Source: Actinoplanes sp. TBRC 11911
GTDB taxonomy: Bacteria; Actinomycetota; Actinomycetes; Mycobacteriales; Micromonosporaceae
Direction of reading: 5' to 3'
DNA: 64,000 nucleotides
Assembly: GCF_012933445.1 (NCBI RefSeq)
Contig: NZ_JABBNC010000012.1
Span: 1-64,000, forward strand
Under the pieces are notes generated by a model that ran no database searches, was not told the DNA's origin, and worked only from the letters and a program-made list of their open reading frames with translations. Shown piece after piece: positions 1 through 8,052 of the stretch; position 1 is the stretch's first letter; each line of letters starts with the position of its first letter. A program made the translations under genes and the position numbers.

Positions 1-156
1 CAGTGCCGAACGCCTCCAGTCCGCCCAACCACGACCGGTCATAGCCACCTCCAGCGGCGCCTCGCCATCGATGGCGCCATCGGTGGCGGTGGCGGTGGCG
101 ACCAACCAGCAAGTCGCGCCCGGCCACGCGCCGGTCCGGTCGTCGCCGCCGATCAT
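1..156 (-). CDS. Possible N-terminus of a protein running off the left edge
   Basis: An open frame on the minus strand starts with ATG at 154-156 and stays open for 52 codons to the window edge. It begins MIGGDDRTGAWPG and has about 83% G or C in third codon positions, which is coding-like but lower than the sure genes here. I recognise no family. An in-frame stop lies a few dozen bases upstream, and a perfect 6+6 bp palindrome (202-215) sits about 45 bp upstream of the start, where an operator would be. It could also be chance in GC-rich DNA. Function unknown. Confidence 0.35.
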   Translation of the reverse strand, partial: MIGGDDRTGAWPGATCWLVATATATDGAIDGEAPLEVAMTGRGWADWRRSAL

Positions 157-201
157 GGTTGGTAGTGACGCTTTCGGTGGCCCGGCGCAGCGGCGTCATG
201 A

Positions 202-215
202 TTTATCGTGATAAA
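202..215. promoter_or_regulatory. TTTATC-GT-GATAAA palindrome
   Basis: Perfect inverted repeat TTTATCGTGATAAA, unusually AT-rich for this genome. It lies 46 bp upstream of the possible leftward gene start at 156. It has the size of a dimeric repressor site, but no cognate regulator is visible nearby. Confidence 0.35.
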
Positions 216-381
216 GCGGCCTTTAGCCCCGACCGGGTAAGCCGGCAGGCCGCTGAATGCCGCTCGCGGATGGCAGCGTCTCACTATTCGATGGCGAGCG
301 CCCACATCGTGGACGATCATCCGAATAGGACGATCGAATTAGGCATATACGCACCGTTTGCCCCGGCAGCTCGCCTATTTA

Positions 382-440
382 TTTCGAGACCTTGGAGACT
401 TGCGCCCACATACGAGCCATAACTCTCCAAGGTCTCGAAA
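382..440. repeat. Conserved hairpin repeat, copy 1
   Basis: Inverted repeat with 20-nt arms (382-401 and 421-440) that pair at 19 of 20 positions, around a 19-nt loop (402-420). A second copy lies at 21332-21378. Over the shared 47 nt (388-434 here) the two copies differ at one position only, and the loop is identical. In this copy the stem is extended at its base by TTTCGA/TCGAAA, which the second copy lacks. There is no T-run, so it is not a typical terminator. It lies in a gene-free stretch close to a tandem-repeat block. Function unknown; a small mobile repeat or a structured RNA element are both possible. Confidence 0.8.
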
Positions 441-624
441 GTTCGCACTGTGGGCGTTGGAACGGAGCGGCGGCGAACGGATTAATGGCACAAAACGGCA
501 CTTAGTGTTGCCTGTCGACACGGCTTTGGCGCGATGGGATCCGGGCTAGATCGGGGACGCGAGCGTCGCCGCCGAAAGCGCCGACTCTGACGTCGGGAGT
601 GGCCGCACCGCCGCGACCAGCAAA

Positions 625-1001
625 GCGCCATGCCCGCGAGCGCCATGCCCGCGAGCGCCATGCCCGCGAGCGCCATGCCCGCGAGCGCCATGCGCGTGCC
701 CACCACGACCAGCGAACGCCATCCCCACGACCACCACGACCAGCGAACGCCATCCCCACGACCACCACGACCAGCGAACGCCATCCCCGCGACCACCACG
801 ACCAGCAAAGCGCCACGAGCAGCGAACGCCACGAGCAGCAAAGCGCCACGAGCAGCGAACGCCACGAGCAGCAAGCGCCCCGACCCGCGAAGGGTCAGGG
901 AAGCGAACGCCACGAGCAGCAAGCGCCTCGACCCGCGAAGGGTCAGGGAAGCGAACGCCACGAGCAGCAAGCGCCACGACCCGCGAAGGGTCGGGGAAGC
1001 G
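625..1001. repeat. Nested tandem-repeat block
   Basis: Four consecutive tandem arrays share a core close to GCGAACGCCA. Positions 625-684 are four perfect copies of the 15-mer GCGCCATGCCCGCGA. Positions 712-804 are three copies of a 31-mer starting GCGAACGCCATCCCC. Positions 805-870 are two copies of a 33-mer. Positions 871-1001 are two full copies and one partial copy of a 48-mer that contains CGACCCGCGAAGGGTC. Long open frames cross the block on both strands, but they are only the repeats translated and look nothing like protein domains. The stepwise growth of the unit (15, 31, 33, 48) suggests repeated slippage or unequal exchange. Confidence 0.85.
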
Positions 1002-1135
1002 GGCCGGTGCGGAACGCGCGCTGCCTTCAGGGGTGGATGGGCAGGACAGCCCGGGCGGGTGCACGGAGGGTGGGCCGACGCCTGGCTGGACTGCGGCAGC
1101 GGGCGCCTTCGAAAATCCCGTAGGGGGGCGGAGGG

Positions 1136-1693
1136 TTAATGGACTCGGAGGCCGTCCAAGGCGAACGCCAGCACGCGGCTTCGCTGGTCGTCGTCGATGA
1201 AAGTCGCGGCGGTCAGGCCGGCCACCATGCGGAGCAAGTCGTCGAAGCTCACGTCGCGGCGGACCTCGCCGGCCTCCTGGGCGCGGGTCAGCAGCGGCTC
1301 GCCGGCCTGGTGCATCGTGATGCGGCAGGCCCGGAACATCTCCGACTCCTGGCTCAGCGCCTCCACAATCGCCCGCTTTGTGGCGATATAACCGACAAAG
1401 CGTTCCAGCCACGTCACCAAAGCATCCCACGGGGGCAGGTCGGTGGTGGCGGCGGCGGTGCGGCTCAGCTGGTTGACCTCCTCGACGTAGACGGCCTGGA
1501 AGAGGTCCTTGCGCGTCGGGAAGTTGCGGTAGAGCGTGCCGATGCCGACGCCCGCCCGTTTCGCGATGTCCTCGAGGGAGGCCTCGGTGCCCTTCTCGCC
1601 GAACGCCTCGCGGGCGGCGGCCAGCAAAGCGTCGAAATTGCGCGCGGCGTCGGCCCGCTGGGGGCGACGGACGGCGAGCTCGACCTCGGCCAT
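1136..1693 (-). CDS. TetR/AcrR family transcriptional regulator
   Basis: A 185-residue one-domain repressor. The N-terminal third carries the TetR helix-turn-helix (SLEDIAKRAGVGIGTLYRNF, about residues 38-57); the rest is the ligand-binding helical domain, with no recognisable ligand signature. I chose ATG at 1693 because GAGGAG lies just upstream and the protein then begins with a normal short N-terminus; the frame is open further upstream. It is divergent from an MFS exporter at 1757 with 63 bp between them, and the inverted repeat at 1728-1743 sits in that gap. The usual reading is that it represses the exporter until a toxic ligand binds. Confidence 0.9.
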   Translation of the reverse strand: MAEVELAVRRPQRADAARNFDALLAAAREAFGEKGTEASLEDIAKRAGVGIGTLYRNFPTRKDLFQAVYVEEVNQLSRTAAATTDLPPWDALVTWLERFVGYIATKRAIVEALSQESEMFRACRITMHQAGEPLLTRAQEAGEVRRDVSFDDLLRMVAGLTAATFIDDDQRSRVLAFALDGLRVH

Positions 1694-1727
1694 GGAGATT
1701 CTCCTCACTTCTCGCAGGGTTGCGAAC

Positions 1728-1743
1728 CGGAGGTACCCCTCCG
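1728..1743. promoter_or_regulatory. Candidate TetR operator and exporter promoter
   Basis: Inverted repeat CGGAGG-TACC-CCTCCG between the divergent TetR and MFS genes. Two bases further on, TAATCT at 1745-1750 has the form of a -10 element and lies exactly 6 nt before the exporter ATG, so a repressor bound here would cover the exporter promoter. Confidence 0.55.
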
Positions 1744-1756
1744 CTAATCTGGAGGC

Positions 1757-3190
1757 ATGCCTCGACTTTATCAGACCTCGCCGCGAGTGACCTTCGGTGT
1801 ACTCGCGGCTGCCGCGGCGGTGTTCGCGCTGATGCAGTCGCTGGTGACGCCGGTGTTGCCGACTATCCAGCACGACCTGCACACGAGCACGACGACGGTC
1901 ACCTGGGTGCTTACCGCCTGGTTGCTGGCCTCCTCCGTGGCGACGCCCATCATGGGGCGGATCGGCGACATGATCGGCAAGGATCGCACGTTGCTGGTCG
2001 CCCTCGCGGCAATCGCGGTCGGCTGCCTTGTCGCCGCGATCGCCCCTAACATCTCGATTCTTATTGTTGCTCGCGTTCTGCAGGGATTCGGTGTCGCTGT
2101 CTTCCCGGTCTCGTTCGGGATCATCCGCGACGAGTTCCCGGCGGAGAAGGTGACCTCCGCGGTCGGCATCATGGCCGCGGTCATCGCGACCGGCAGCGGC
2201 ATGGGCATCGTGCTGGCCGGACCGATCGTGAGCGCGCTCGACTGGCGCTACCTGTTCTGGCTCCCGATGATCGCGACCGTGATCATCCTGGGGCTGGCCT
2301 GGCGGCTGATCCCGGCCTCGCCGGTACGCACTCCGGGCAAGATCAACTGGCTGTCCGCGACCCTGCTGTCCGGCTGGCTCGTCGCCCTGCTGCTGCCGCT
2401 GAGCGAGGGCAGCGCGTGGGGCTGGGGCGCCCCGAAGACGGTGATCCTCTTCGGCGCCGCCGTGGTGCTGTTCGCAGCGTGGTTCGTCAACGAAATAAAG
2501 TCCACCAACCCCCTGATCGACATGCGGATGATGCGCCTGCCCGCGGTCTGGACCACCAACCTGGTCTCACTGCTCTTCGGCGCCGCGATGTTCGGGGTCT
2601 TCGCCTTCCTGCCGCAGCTCATGCAGGTGCCGTCGGCTTCCGGGTACGGCTTCGGCGCCACCGTGTCCAAGGCCGGCCTGCTGATGCTCCCGATGATGGC
2701 CGCGATGGCCGTGTTCGGGTCGGTCAGCGGACCGCTCACCAAATGGGTCTCCGCCAAGGCGCAACTGCTCCTCGGCGCCGCCCTGGCAACGCTCGGCAGC
2801 CTGGCGATCGCGTTCCAGCACGACGCCGAATGGAAGGTCGCCGTCGCCGGCGGAGTCTTCGGCATCGGCCTCGGCCTGGTCTACTCCTCGATGATCAACC
2901 TGATCGTGCAGAGCGTCCCGCGGCACCAGACCGGCGTGGCGAGCGGCATGAACACCAACATCCGCACGATCGGCGCCTCCATCGGCACGGCCGTGGTCAG
3001 CTCGGTGGTGGCCGCGCACGTGCTGCCGAACGGGCTGCCCGCCGAGTCCGGCTACAGCGAGTCCTTCGTGATCACCGCGCTCGCCGGGGCGGCCGCCTTC
3101 GGGCTGGCCCTGCTGGTGCCGGCCGCGAAGCGGCTCCGCAAGACCCCGGAGCCCGAGGTCCTGCCCGAGCTGACCCCGGTAGAGGTCTAA
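1757..3190 (+). CDS. MFS drug-efflux transporter (DHA2 type)
   Basis: A 477-residue integral membrane protein with about 14 hydrophobic segments, the size of DHA2 proton-driven drug exporters. The loop after helix 2 reads GRIGDMIGKDR, the family motif A, and the motif-C-like GSGMGIVLAGP is near residue 150. ATG at 1757 is preceded by GGAGGC, which is very close, and by TAATCT 6 nt upstream; the transcript may be leaderless. It is divergent from the TetR gene at 1136-1693, its likely repressor. The substrate cannot be told from sequence. It meets the next gene tail to tail with a 4-bp overlap. Confidence 0.9.
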   Translation: MPRLYQTSPRVTFGVLAAAAAVFALMQSLVTPVLPTIQHDLHTSTTTVTWVLTAWLLASSVATPIMGRIGDMIGKDRTLLVALAAIAVGCLVAAIAPNISILIVARVLQGFGVAVFPVSFGIIRDEFPAEKVTSAVGIMAAVIATGSGMGIVLAGPIVSALDWRYLFWLPMIATVIILGLAWRLIPASPVRTPGKINWLSATLLSGWLVALLLPLSEGSAWGWGAPKTVILFGAAVVLFAAWFVNEIKSTNPLIDMRMMRLPAVWTTNLVSLLFGAAMFGVFAFLPQLMQVPSASGYGFGATVSKAGLLMLPMMAAMAVFGSVSGPLTKWVSAKAQLLLGAALATLGSLAIAFQHDAEWKVAVAGGVFGIGLGLVYSSMINLIVQSVPRHQTGVASGMNTNIRTIGASIGTAVVSSVVAAHVLPNGLPAESGYSESFVITALAGAAAFGLALLVPAAKRLRKTPEPEVLPELTPVEV

Positions 3191-4056
3191 ACCGCGTGCG
3201 CCACCAACCGGTCGAGGATCGCCCCGGGATCCGACATCAGCGAAAGATGGCCTTCCCCGGGTAACAGATGGGCCTCGGCCCCGGCCACATGAGCCGCCAG
3301 CCAGCGCCCGTGCTCGAACGGCACCATCCGGTCCTGATCGCCCTGCCACACGGCGACCGGCACCCGGATGGTGCCGAGCGCGAATCCCCAGTCGGCCACG
3401 AACGCGAGGTCGTCCTCCCGCCAGCCGGCCACCCCCGCCGACACGGAGTACCGCGACGAGGCCGCCAGCCAGTCCGCGAAACCGCCGGTCAGGACCTTCA
3501 CATCCACCCCGGACAACAGGCTCCCGTACGCCTCGACGATGTGCCCCGGCTGGACATGCGCGAGATCGCCGGCCACCGCGGTCAGAACCTTGTCGAGTTC
3601 GGTGACGCCCTGTGCCGCCGCGCCGAACTCGCTCACGTTGTCCGAGTCCATGCCGGCCATCCAGTCCAGGCCGGCCGCGTCGAAGGGAGCGACCCCGGCC
3701 ACCGACGCGACCCCGAGGCACCGGGCGGGCAGCAGCGCCGCGCAGGCCAGCGCGTGCGGACCGCCGCCGGACCAGCCGAGCGTCACGAAGTGGGCGGCGC
3801 CCTCCTCGTCCAGAATCGCGTTCACATCCGCCGCGACGTCGGCGACCCGGCGCCCCGGGTGCGGTGTCGAACCCCCATAGCCGGGCCGGCTGTGCAGGAT
3901 GACCCGCATGCCGTGCTTGACCGCGGCGTCGACCAGCGGCGGGAACGGGACCGCCCCGGAAGGGGTGCCGTGGTGCACGACCAAGGGAAGCCCGCCGGGC
4001 GGCCCCTCGACGAGATATTCCACGGTACGGCCGTCGGCTAACTCGATGCGCTCCAC
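3187..4056 (-). CDS. Alpha/beta-hydrolase
   Basis: A 289-residue single-domain hydrolase without signal peptide, so probably cytoplasmic. HHGTPSG near residue 25 forms the oxyanion hole region, GWSGG holds the nucleophile serine (GxSxG), WQGDQDRMVP the acid and GEGHLS the catalytic histidine. The substrate is unknown; proline iminopeptidase-like and esterase relatives look alike. The frame is open to 4101, but that extension would translate the terminator hairpin of the gene upstream (4088-4112), so I prefer GTG at 4056, which has TACCCT 6 nt before it and could be leaderless. Confidence 0.82.
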   Translation of the reverse strand: MERIELADGRTVEYLVEGPPGGLPLVVHHGTPSGAVPFPPLVDAAVKHGMRVILHSRPGYGGSTPHPGRRVADVAADVNAILDEEGAAHFVTLGWSGGGPHALACAALLPARCLGVASVAGVAPFDAAGLDWMAGMDSDNVSEFGAAAQGVTELDKVLTAVAGDLAHVQPGHIVEAYGSLLSGVDVKVLTGGFADWLAASSRYSVSAGVAGWREDDLAFVADWGFALGTIRVPVAVWQGDQDRMVPFEHGRWLAAHVAGAEAHLLPGEGHLSLMSDPGAILDRLVAHAV

Positions 4057-4087
4057 AATCGCAGGGTACAAATCGCGACGGGGAAAA

Positions 4088-4112
4088 GGGGCCCGCGCCA
4101 CGCGCGGGCCCC
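4088..4112 (-). terminator. Rho-independent terminator of the alpha-1,3-glucanase gene
   Basis: On the minus strand a perfect 10-bp GC stem (GGGGCCCGCG with CGCGGGCCCC, 5-nt loop) is followed by TTTTCCC, five bases after the stop codon of the glucanase gene. Confidence 0.85.
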
Positions 4113-4117
4113 GTCAA

Positions 4118-7100
4118 TCAATTCCGGATGATCGTGAACGTGCTGGTCTGGTTCTCGATGTCCCGGAAGTTGTTGCTGAACTGCAGGTTGGTGAAGGTCG
4201 CCGAGCCCACCGCGGGGCCCTGACCCGACTCGGGAAGAGGGTTGGCCCAGATGCCGAAGCCGGACTTGGCGTCGAATTGATCACCGGAGCGGACGGCGCC
4301 ACTGATCGTGACGTTGGTGAACACGGTGTCGGTCACCGGGTTCTGCGGCGCCCCACCCACGTAGTTCGTCTGGAACATGATTCCGGAGTAGGTCGGGTCG
4401 GCGATGTCGACGTTCGACACCCGGATGCCGCGGAACTCCTTCGAGGCGCTGAACATCCAGATCGCCGGGAAGACCTGCGCGCCCCAGAAGTGGCCGCCGG
4501 CCCGTACGACCGAAATGTTGTCGAAGGTGGTGGGCGGGCTGGACCCGAAGCCGATGAACGGGTATCCGAAGTCCAGCGAGCTGATCGTGATGCCGCTGTA
4601 GGTGAGCATGTCGGCGATGTAGATGTTGCGCGACACGTTGTCGTAGCCGCCGTAGATGGCCAGCCCGGCCGCCCGCCAGGTCAGCGTGGCGCTCAGGTTC
4701 TCGAACACGTTGCCGTGATTCGCCTCCCCGGAACCGGAGTCGATGGCCGAGAACAACGCGAAGCTGTCGTCGCCGGTGGTGCGGGCGTCGACGTTGCTGA
4801 CCAGGTTGTTCGTGCTGCCGTTGGTCATGTTGATGCCGTCCGCGAAGGTGTCGCGGATGCGCGAGTTGGTGAACTTCAGGCCGCTCACGCTGACACCCCA
4901 GTAGGCGCAGACGGTGTGCTCGACCCACACGTCGTCGACCGTCATGTTGTCGACGTCGCGCAGTTCACCGAAGACCTTGCCGGGTCCGTCGATGCGGTTG
5001 GTGTAGTTGCCGAAGAACGCCAGGTGCCTGAACGACGAGCCGCTCGCGGTCGACTGCACCCCGAAGCCCGCGTCGGTGTTCTCCTGCGACTGCGGGGTCT
5101 CGAACCGGGTGTACCAGACGCCCGCGCCGACCACGTCGATGGCCCGGCCGTAGATGTTGAACTTGTTGGACGTGCTGTACGTGCCGGCCGGCAGGTAGAC
5201 GCCCGTCTTGGTGGTGTCCTGGCGGGCGGTGTCCAGCGCGTTCTGCACGGACTGCTGGTCGAACCCGGTCGGCACGACGTACTTCGACGGGTCCGGGTTG
5301 GCGTACTGGACGGCTTGTTCCAGGTTGATGAAGTCGACGGTGATGGTGCCGGAGTTCGAGCCGTCCTTCTGCAGCTTGATCGTGCTGCCGGCCGGGAACG
5401 ACCCGGTCAGCAGGATGTTCGCCTCGTCGTAGATGTGCCGCGCGCCGGTGCCGGAGTTCTGCGGCGCGGTCTCGTTGCCGTACAGCCAGGCGTACTTGGA
5501 AGCCAGCGGCAGCGTCTTGTTCAGCGTCCCGTTGACGTACACGTTGATCGAGCTGGTCGTGCCGTCCGGGATGGAGAACCGGGCGACCACGCTGTTCGAA
5601 GCGGCCCGCGAGGTCCACTGGACGAACGCACCGGTCTGGTTCAGGGTGACCGCCTTACGACCGGAGGCCTCACCCGCGAGGTCACCGATCGTACGGTTGG
5701 GTCCGACCACCGTCGCACCGCCGCCGACCTGGCCGTCCTCCGCCTCGTACATGTCGTAGGGCATGTTCGCTCCGCGACCCACGAAGAACGGCTTGTCGCT
5801 GGTGTTGTTGGCCTGTTTGACCGCCAGCTCGTTGCCGTCGACGGCCACCACGGTCCGCACGGTGTACTTGCCGTTGACCGCCGTCCAGGTGCCAAGGTTG
5901 ATGGCCGGCGAGGAAGACCCAGGAGCCAAAGTTCCCGTGTACGCCCCGGAGAACGTCCGCACCGTCGTCGAACCGCTCAGGATCGTCACCGTGACCCCGT
6001 GCGAGCCCGAGGTCGAGGCGGCCGTGCCCTGGTTCTTGAGAGTCGCGCTGAAGGTGACGGTGTTACCCGCCGCCGGGTTGCCGGGACTCCAGCTCACCGC
6101 GGAGGCGACCAGGTCCGAGCTGCTGACCGGGGCCACGACCAGCGCGGCCGGGTTGGTGTAGGAGTTGTTCGCGTCGTTGGTCTCGATGACGTTGTTCGCC
6201 TCGTCCACCTTGGCCGACAGCGCGTAGGAGCCCGCGTCGCGCGCCCCGATGTTCGCCGTGACGGTCGTCGTGGCACCCGCGGCCAGAGCGGCCACGGAGG
6301 CGGTGCCGACCTTCGTCGTACCCAGGTAGAAGTTGGCGTCGGAGGCGGCGCTGCTGGCCGTGCCCGCGTTGCGCACGGTCGCGGAAAGTGTCACCGCGTC
6401 GGTCTCCACCGGCGAGCCCGGCGTGAACGACATGCCGGTGACGGTGAGGTCCGGGTTCGGCGCCGGGTTGCCGATCACCTGCAGTTCGGCCACCTGCCCG
6501 CTGGGCGCGCCGGTGTTAGCGGTGAAGGACAGCCGGACGTCGGCGGCGGTCGCGCTGACCGGGATGGTCACCGTGTTGCCGCCGGCCGGGTTGAACGTGT
6601 AGGTGGCCGAGCCGACGAGCGTGCTGAACGTGGACGAGCTCTGCTCCCGGCCGAGCACCGCGAAGGTCTGCTGCCGGGTGCCCCACGCGGAGTCCGGGTT
6701 GAGCTTGACCACGACGCTCTGCACGCTGGCGTTGGCGCCGAGCTTGACGGTGAGGTTCGCGGGATAGGCGCTGCCCTCCCAGTAGGTGGCGGTGTCGTTG
6801 TCGTTGGCGTTGGTGGCCACGAACGTGAAGACGGTGGAGGAAGCCTCGATCGGCTTTCCCACCGCCAGGTTGGTGCCATTACCAGGATTCCCGGTACGCG
6901 TCACCGTGTTGGACGCCGCGGATTCGTTCCCGGCAGCGTCTCGGGCCTTGACGTAGTACGAGACCGTCGCGGAGTCGGACTGTGAGTCGGTGTAGGTCAG
7001 ACCGGTGACGGTGGTCTTCAGCGTGCCGTTGGCGTACACGTTGTAGCCGGTCACACCGACGTTGTCGGTCGAGGCGCCCCAGGCGAGCCGGATCTGCCCG

Positions 7101-7954
7101 GACGCCGGCTGGGTGTAGGACAGGGTCCCGGGGGTGGTGGGGGCCTGGGTGTCCCCGGATTGCCCGGTGCGGGTCACGGTGTTCGACTGTGCCGAGGTGT
7201 TACCGGCCGCATCCCTCGCCCGTACGAAATAAGCGACAGTGGCGGAATCCGGCCGACTGTCCAGATAATTCAGGACATTTCCGGAAACGGATGTGAGGAG
7301 TGTGCCGTTGGCGTAAATGTCGTAGGCGGTGACCCCGACATTGTCCGTCGAAGCCGACCACGCCAGCCGGATCTGGCCGGACGCGGGCTGGGTGAAGGCG
7401 AGGTTCGACGGTGCCGACGGCGCCGTCGTGTCGCTCGTCCCCGGCCCGTAAACCTCCAATTCGGACAGCTGACCCGCGGCCCACCCGGTGTTCCCGGTGA
7501 AATTGAGCCGCACGAAACGGGTGCTGACCGCACTCAGGTTGATGGTGACGGTGTTACCGGAGGCCGGATTGAACGTGTACCCGGCACTGTTGACCAGCGT
7601 GCTGAACGGTGTCGTACCGGTCGTACTGCCCTGCACCGAAAGCGTCTCGGTCCGGGTCGCCCACGCGGTCGCGGGCGGCAGTTTCAGCACGAGCTGGTTG
7701 ATGCTGGTGGTCGAGCCGAGGTCGACCTGAAGCCATTGCGGGAAGGCGTTGTTGCTGCTCTCCCAATACGTGCTGGCGTTGCCGTCGCCGGCGTTCGCGG
7801 ACGGGTAGACGTCGGTGAAGCTGCTGGCGCTGAACGCCTTGCCGGCAGCCAGGTTGGGCCCGGCGGCGGAGGCGAGGGTCGGGGATGAGAGGACGGCGGC
7901 CACGACTCCGGCGGCGGCGATGGCCGCGAGGAGTCGTCTTCTGAGTCTTGGCAT
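4118..7954 (-). CDS. Secreted multidomain GH87-like alpha-1,3-glucanase
   Basis: 1278 residues, exported by a signal peptide ending near residue 31 (ASA-AG). In order: discoidin-like carbohydrate-binding domain (33-170), two fibronectin type III repeats (180-355), second discoidin-like domain (362-500), two CARDB domains (505-735), a CBM6/35-like domain starting YEAEDGQVGG (740-880), and a right-handed beta-helix catalytic domain (885-1278). Asp1039 in FADGIN and Asp1062-Asp1063 in TTGDD have the spacing of the catalytic aspartates I recall for GH87 (1045, 1068, 1069 in a Paenibacillus enzyme). It should cut alpha-1,3-glucan (mutan, fungal wall glucan) outside the cell. It ends a sugar-uptake locus, but terminators on both sides make it its own transcript. 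Mycodextranase (alpha-1,3/1,4) is the main alternative. Confidence 0.82.
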   Translation of the reverse strand: MPRLRRRLLAAIAAAGVVAAVLSSPTLASAAGPNLAAGKAFSASSFTDVYPSANAGDGNASTYWESSNNAFPQWLQVDLGSTTSINQLVLKLPPATAWATRTETLSVQGSTTGTTPFSTLVNSAGYTFNPASGNTVTINLSAVSTRFVRLNFTGNTGWAAGQLSELEVYGPGTSDTTAPSAPSNLAFTQPASGQIRLAWSASTDNVGVTAYDIYANGTLLTSVSGNVLNYLDSRPDSATVAYFVRARDAAGNTSAQSNTVTRTGQSGDTQAPTTPGTLSYTQPASGQIRLAWGASTDNVGVTGYNVYANGTLKTTVTGLTYTDSQSDSATVSYYVKARDAAGNESAASNTVTRTGNPGNGTNLAVGKPIEASSTVFTFVATNANDNDTATYWEGSAYPANLTVKLGANASVQSVVVKLNPDSAWGTRQQTFAVLGREQSSSTFSTLVGSATYTFNPAGGNTVTIPVSATAADVRLSFTANTGAPSGQVAELQVIGNPAPNPDLTVTGMSFTPGSPVETDAVTLSATVRNAGTASSAASDANFYLGTTKVGTASVAALAAGATTTVTANIGARDAGSYALSAKVDEANNVIETNDANNSYTNPAALVVAPVSSSDLVASAVSWSPGNPAAGNTVTFSATLKNQGTAASTSGSHGVTVTILSGSTTVRTFSGAYTGTLAPGSSSPAINLGTWTAVNGKYTVRTVVAVDGNELAVKQANNTSDKPFFVGRGANMPYDMYEAEDGQVGGGATVVGPNRTIGDLAGEASGRKAVTLNQTGAFVQWTSRAASNSVVARFSIPDGTTSSINVYVNGTLNKTLPLASKYAWLYGNETAPQNSGTGARHIYDEANILLTGSFPAGSTIKLQKDGSNSGTITVDFINLEQAVQYANPDPSKYVVPTGFDQQSVQNALDTARQDTTKTGVYLPAGTYSTSNKFNIYGRAIDVVGAGVWYTRFETPQSQENTDAGFGVQSTASGSSFRHLAFFGNYTNRIDGPGKVFGELRDVDNMTVDDVWVEHTVCAYWGVSVSGLKFTNSRIRDTFADGINMTNGSTNNLVSNVDARTTGDDSFALFSAIDSGSGEANHGNVFENLSATLTWRAAGLAIYGGYDNVSRNIYIADMLTYSGITISSLDFGYPFIGFGSSPPTTFDNISVVRAGGHFWGAQVFPAIWMFSASKEFRGIRVSNVDIADPTYSGIMFQTNYVGGAPQNPVTDTVFTNVTISGAVRSGDQFDAKSGFGIWANPLPESGQGPAVGSATFTNLQFSNNFRDIENQTSTFTIIRN

Positions 7955-7967
7955 TGCGGGAGCGCGC

Positions 7968-7983
7968 CTTTCTGACGAGAAAG
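7968..7983. promoter_or_regulatory. CTTTCT-AGAAAG palindrome before the glucanase start
   Basis: Perfect 6+6 bp inverted repeat with 4-nt spacer, 14 bp upstream of the glucanase ATG, overlapping its only ribosome-binding-site-like stretch (AGAAAGG on the minus strand). Either an operator or a small hairpin that affects translation. Confidence 0.35.
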
Positions 7984-8011
7984 CCCCCTGTTTCCTCCTG
8001 CTCTGTAAAGC

Positions 8012-8042
8012 CCCGGCGCCGGTGGTGGACTCCGGCGCCGGG
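8012..8042 (-). terminator. Terminator of the alpha-glucosidase gene
   Basis: 11-bp perfect stem (CCCGGCGCCGG with CCGGCGCCGGG, 9-nt loop) on the minus strand, 10 bases after the stop codon of the alpha-glucosidase gene. It separates that gene from the glucanase gene. Confidence 0.75.
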
Positions 8043-8052
8043 AGCGTGTTTT

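Larger units (their letters stand above)
157..1135. other. Gene-free region
   Basis: Nearly 1 kb without a gene I can support. It holds the palindrome at 202-215, the hairpin repeat at 382-440 and the tandem-repeat block at 625-1001. The part from about 190 to 500 is clearly less GC-rich than its surroundings. Near its right end, 1102-1130 resembles 14303-14329 (see findings). Confidence 0.6.

Noticed and set aside
625..1001. Possible CRISPR array
   Set aside because: The units are direct tandem copies without unique spacers, and no cas gene is present.
546..1430. Long minus-strand open frame across the tandem repeats and the TetR gene end
   Set aside because: Its protein is the repeat units read as Arg/Ala/Gly/Trp-rich runs, it runs antiframe through the TetR gene, and it has no domain.
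4057..4101. N-terminal extension of the alpha/beta-hydrolase to 4101
   Set aside because: The extra codons are the terminator hairpin of the upstream gene (4088-4112) and the added residues are not family-like.
3899..6985. 1028-codon plus-strand frame opposite the glucanase
   Set aside because: Composition is Arg/Val/Gly/Asp-rich with no motif. The opposite strand codes a clear secreted glucanase, so this is a high-GC shadow frame.
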